From CAYSHJ01 sp964589725 (lineage in GTDB: Bacteria; Planctomycetota; Planctomycetia; Planctomycetales; Planctomycetaceae), in the NCBI GenBank assembly GCA_964589725.1, contig CAZPUJ010000751.1, positions 1-5,956 of the forward strand: a stretch of 5,956 nucleotides of DNA. The letters are read 5' to 3'. The first letter of the stretch is position 1. Each line of letters opens with the position of its first letter. Positions 5,503 through 5,956 of this stretch are shown here, in pieces. A program made the position numbers and the translations under genes. The notes below the pieces were generated by a model. The model made no database searches, had not been told where the DNA came from, and saw only the letters and a list, made by a program, of their open reading frames with translations.

Positions 5503-5536
5503 AAAAACCCTCGCGGCGTCAGGAACACCGCGAGGG
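5503..5536 (-). terminator. Rho-independent terminator of capsid-like gene
   Basis: CCCTCGCGG (5508-5516) and CCGCGAGGG (5528-5536) form a perfect 9-bp GC-rich stem with an 11-base loop. A5 at 5503-5507 becomes a T5 tract on the minus strand. It lies about 70 bases after the stop of the capsid-like gene and most likely ends that transcript. Confidence 0.85.
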
Positions 5537-5603
5537 CTGGCTCGCCGGTCGCTTCAGCCACGCTTGAAAGGAGAACGCGGCCAAAAACGTGGCGAGTTGT
5601 GCG

Positions 5604-5956
5604 TTACGCTGCCCCCTTGGAACGGATTGCGGCTCTGAAGTCCGCGAGAGCACAACCATAGTCAAAATAAACTCTGTAGCTCAGAGCCAGCGTGTTAACG
5701 TCGTGATCCAAACCGAACGACTCCAGTGTCGGCGATTCCATCCCGTCTAAGAAACCAACGATAACGGCGGCGTTCGTCGCGTTGCTGAAGAGATACCATG
5801 CGACGGCCGAGTAACCAGTGAAAGCCGAGTCGGACAATCGCGGCTCGACAGCAAGCGTCGCGACGTCTTTGAAGACGTTGCCGGTCGGCAGATTGTCGCC
5901 GGTTGACACTCGCGCAACTTCGCTCGAATTGATCAAGGCGAGTCCGGTCTGCTCCA
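5604..5956 (-). CDS. Phage major capsid-like protein, C-terminal part (runs off edge)
   Basis: The open frame enters from the right edge and ends at TAA 5606-5604, giving about 117 residues. It reads EQTGLALINSSEVARV, then TGDNLPTGNVFKDVATLAVE, then AWYLFSNATNAAVIVGFLDG, MESPTLES, DHDVNTLALSYRVYFDYGCA and a last stretch ADFRAAIRSKGA. A VGFLDG-x-ESPT-x-E turn followed by 'N-T-L-x-x-x-Y-R-V-Y-F-D-Y-G-C-A' and a short basic C terminus is a layout I associate with the C-terminal region of phage/prophage major capsid proteins, including those near a ClpP-like prohead protease. That is recognition by eye, not a search. The N terminus and start are outside the window; the TTG at 5936 is not a credible start because sense continues upstream. 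If correct, it places virion-structural genes directly inside the tRNA-Leu attachment site. An unrelated structural protein remains possible. Confidence 0.55.
   Translation of the reverse strand, partial: EQTGLALINSSEVARVSTGDNLPTGNVFKDVATLAVEPRLSDSAFTGYSAVAWYLFSNATNAAVIVGFLDGMESPTLESFGLDHDVNTLALSYRVYFDYGCALADFRAAIRSKGAA

Overview
The window looks like a planctomycete chromosome. The left gene encodes a DUF1501 protein with a Tat signal, a family strongly expanded in Planctomycetes. Decayed relatives of other families I associate with planctomycetes follow it (a zinc-ribbon protein, a C13/caspase-like protein, a DUF932 protein and a tyrosine integrase). All assignments come from reading translations and motifs by eye; no database search was run.

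Layout. (1) 10-1494 (-): intact DUF1501 gene with a good ribosome-binding site. (2) 1495-1662: divergent intergenic region with a small perfect palindrome. (3) 1663-3756: a gene graveyard. It holds a zinc-ribbon reading frame broken over two frames (+), a C13/caspase-like gene with an in-frame stop and a frameshift (-), and the N-terminal third to half of a DUF932 gene with an in-frame stop (+). The first two converge on a large imperfect dyad at 2348-2448. (4) 3755-4195 (-): an N-terminal integrase remnant with an amber stop, joined head-on to the DUF932 remnant. (5) 4298-4397 (-): the 3' half of a tRNA-Leu(CAG) gene followed by its own Rho-independent terminator. The tRNA sequence stops exactly at the 5' edge of the anticodon loop, which marks it as an attachment (att) site. 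(6) 4398-5956: a different, apparently intact gene set. It has a 160-residue unknown (+), a 118-residue unknown (-), two opposed hairpin terminators, and the C-terminal part of a protein resembling a phage major capsid protein (-) that runs off the right edge.

How it fits together. The most economical reading is a tRNA-Leu integration hot spot. A phage-like or satellite element lies to the right of the broken tRNA. On the other side, next to the tRNA 3' end, is an older dead integrase remnant and a patch of decayed genes. Reading frames are clean on the right and on the far left and broken only in between. The in-frame stops there are TGA, TGA, TAA and TAG, which argues for decay rather than a recoded genetic code. 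I found no CRISPR array, rRNA or complete insertion sequence. The attachment-site architecture and the capsid-like gene are the best leads.
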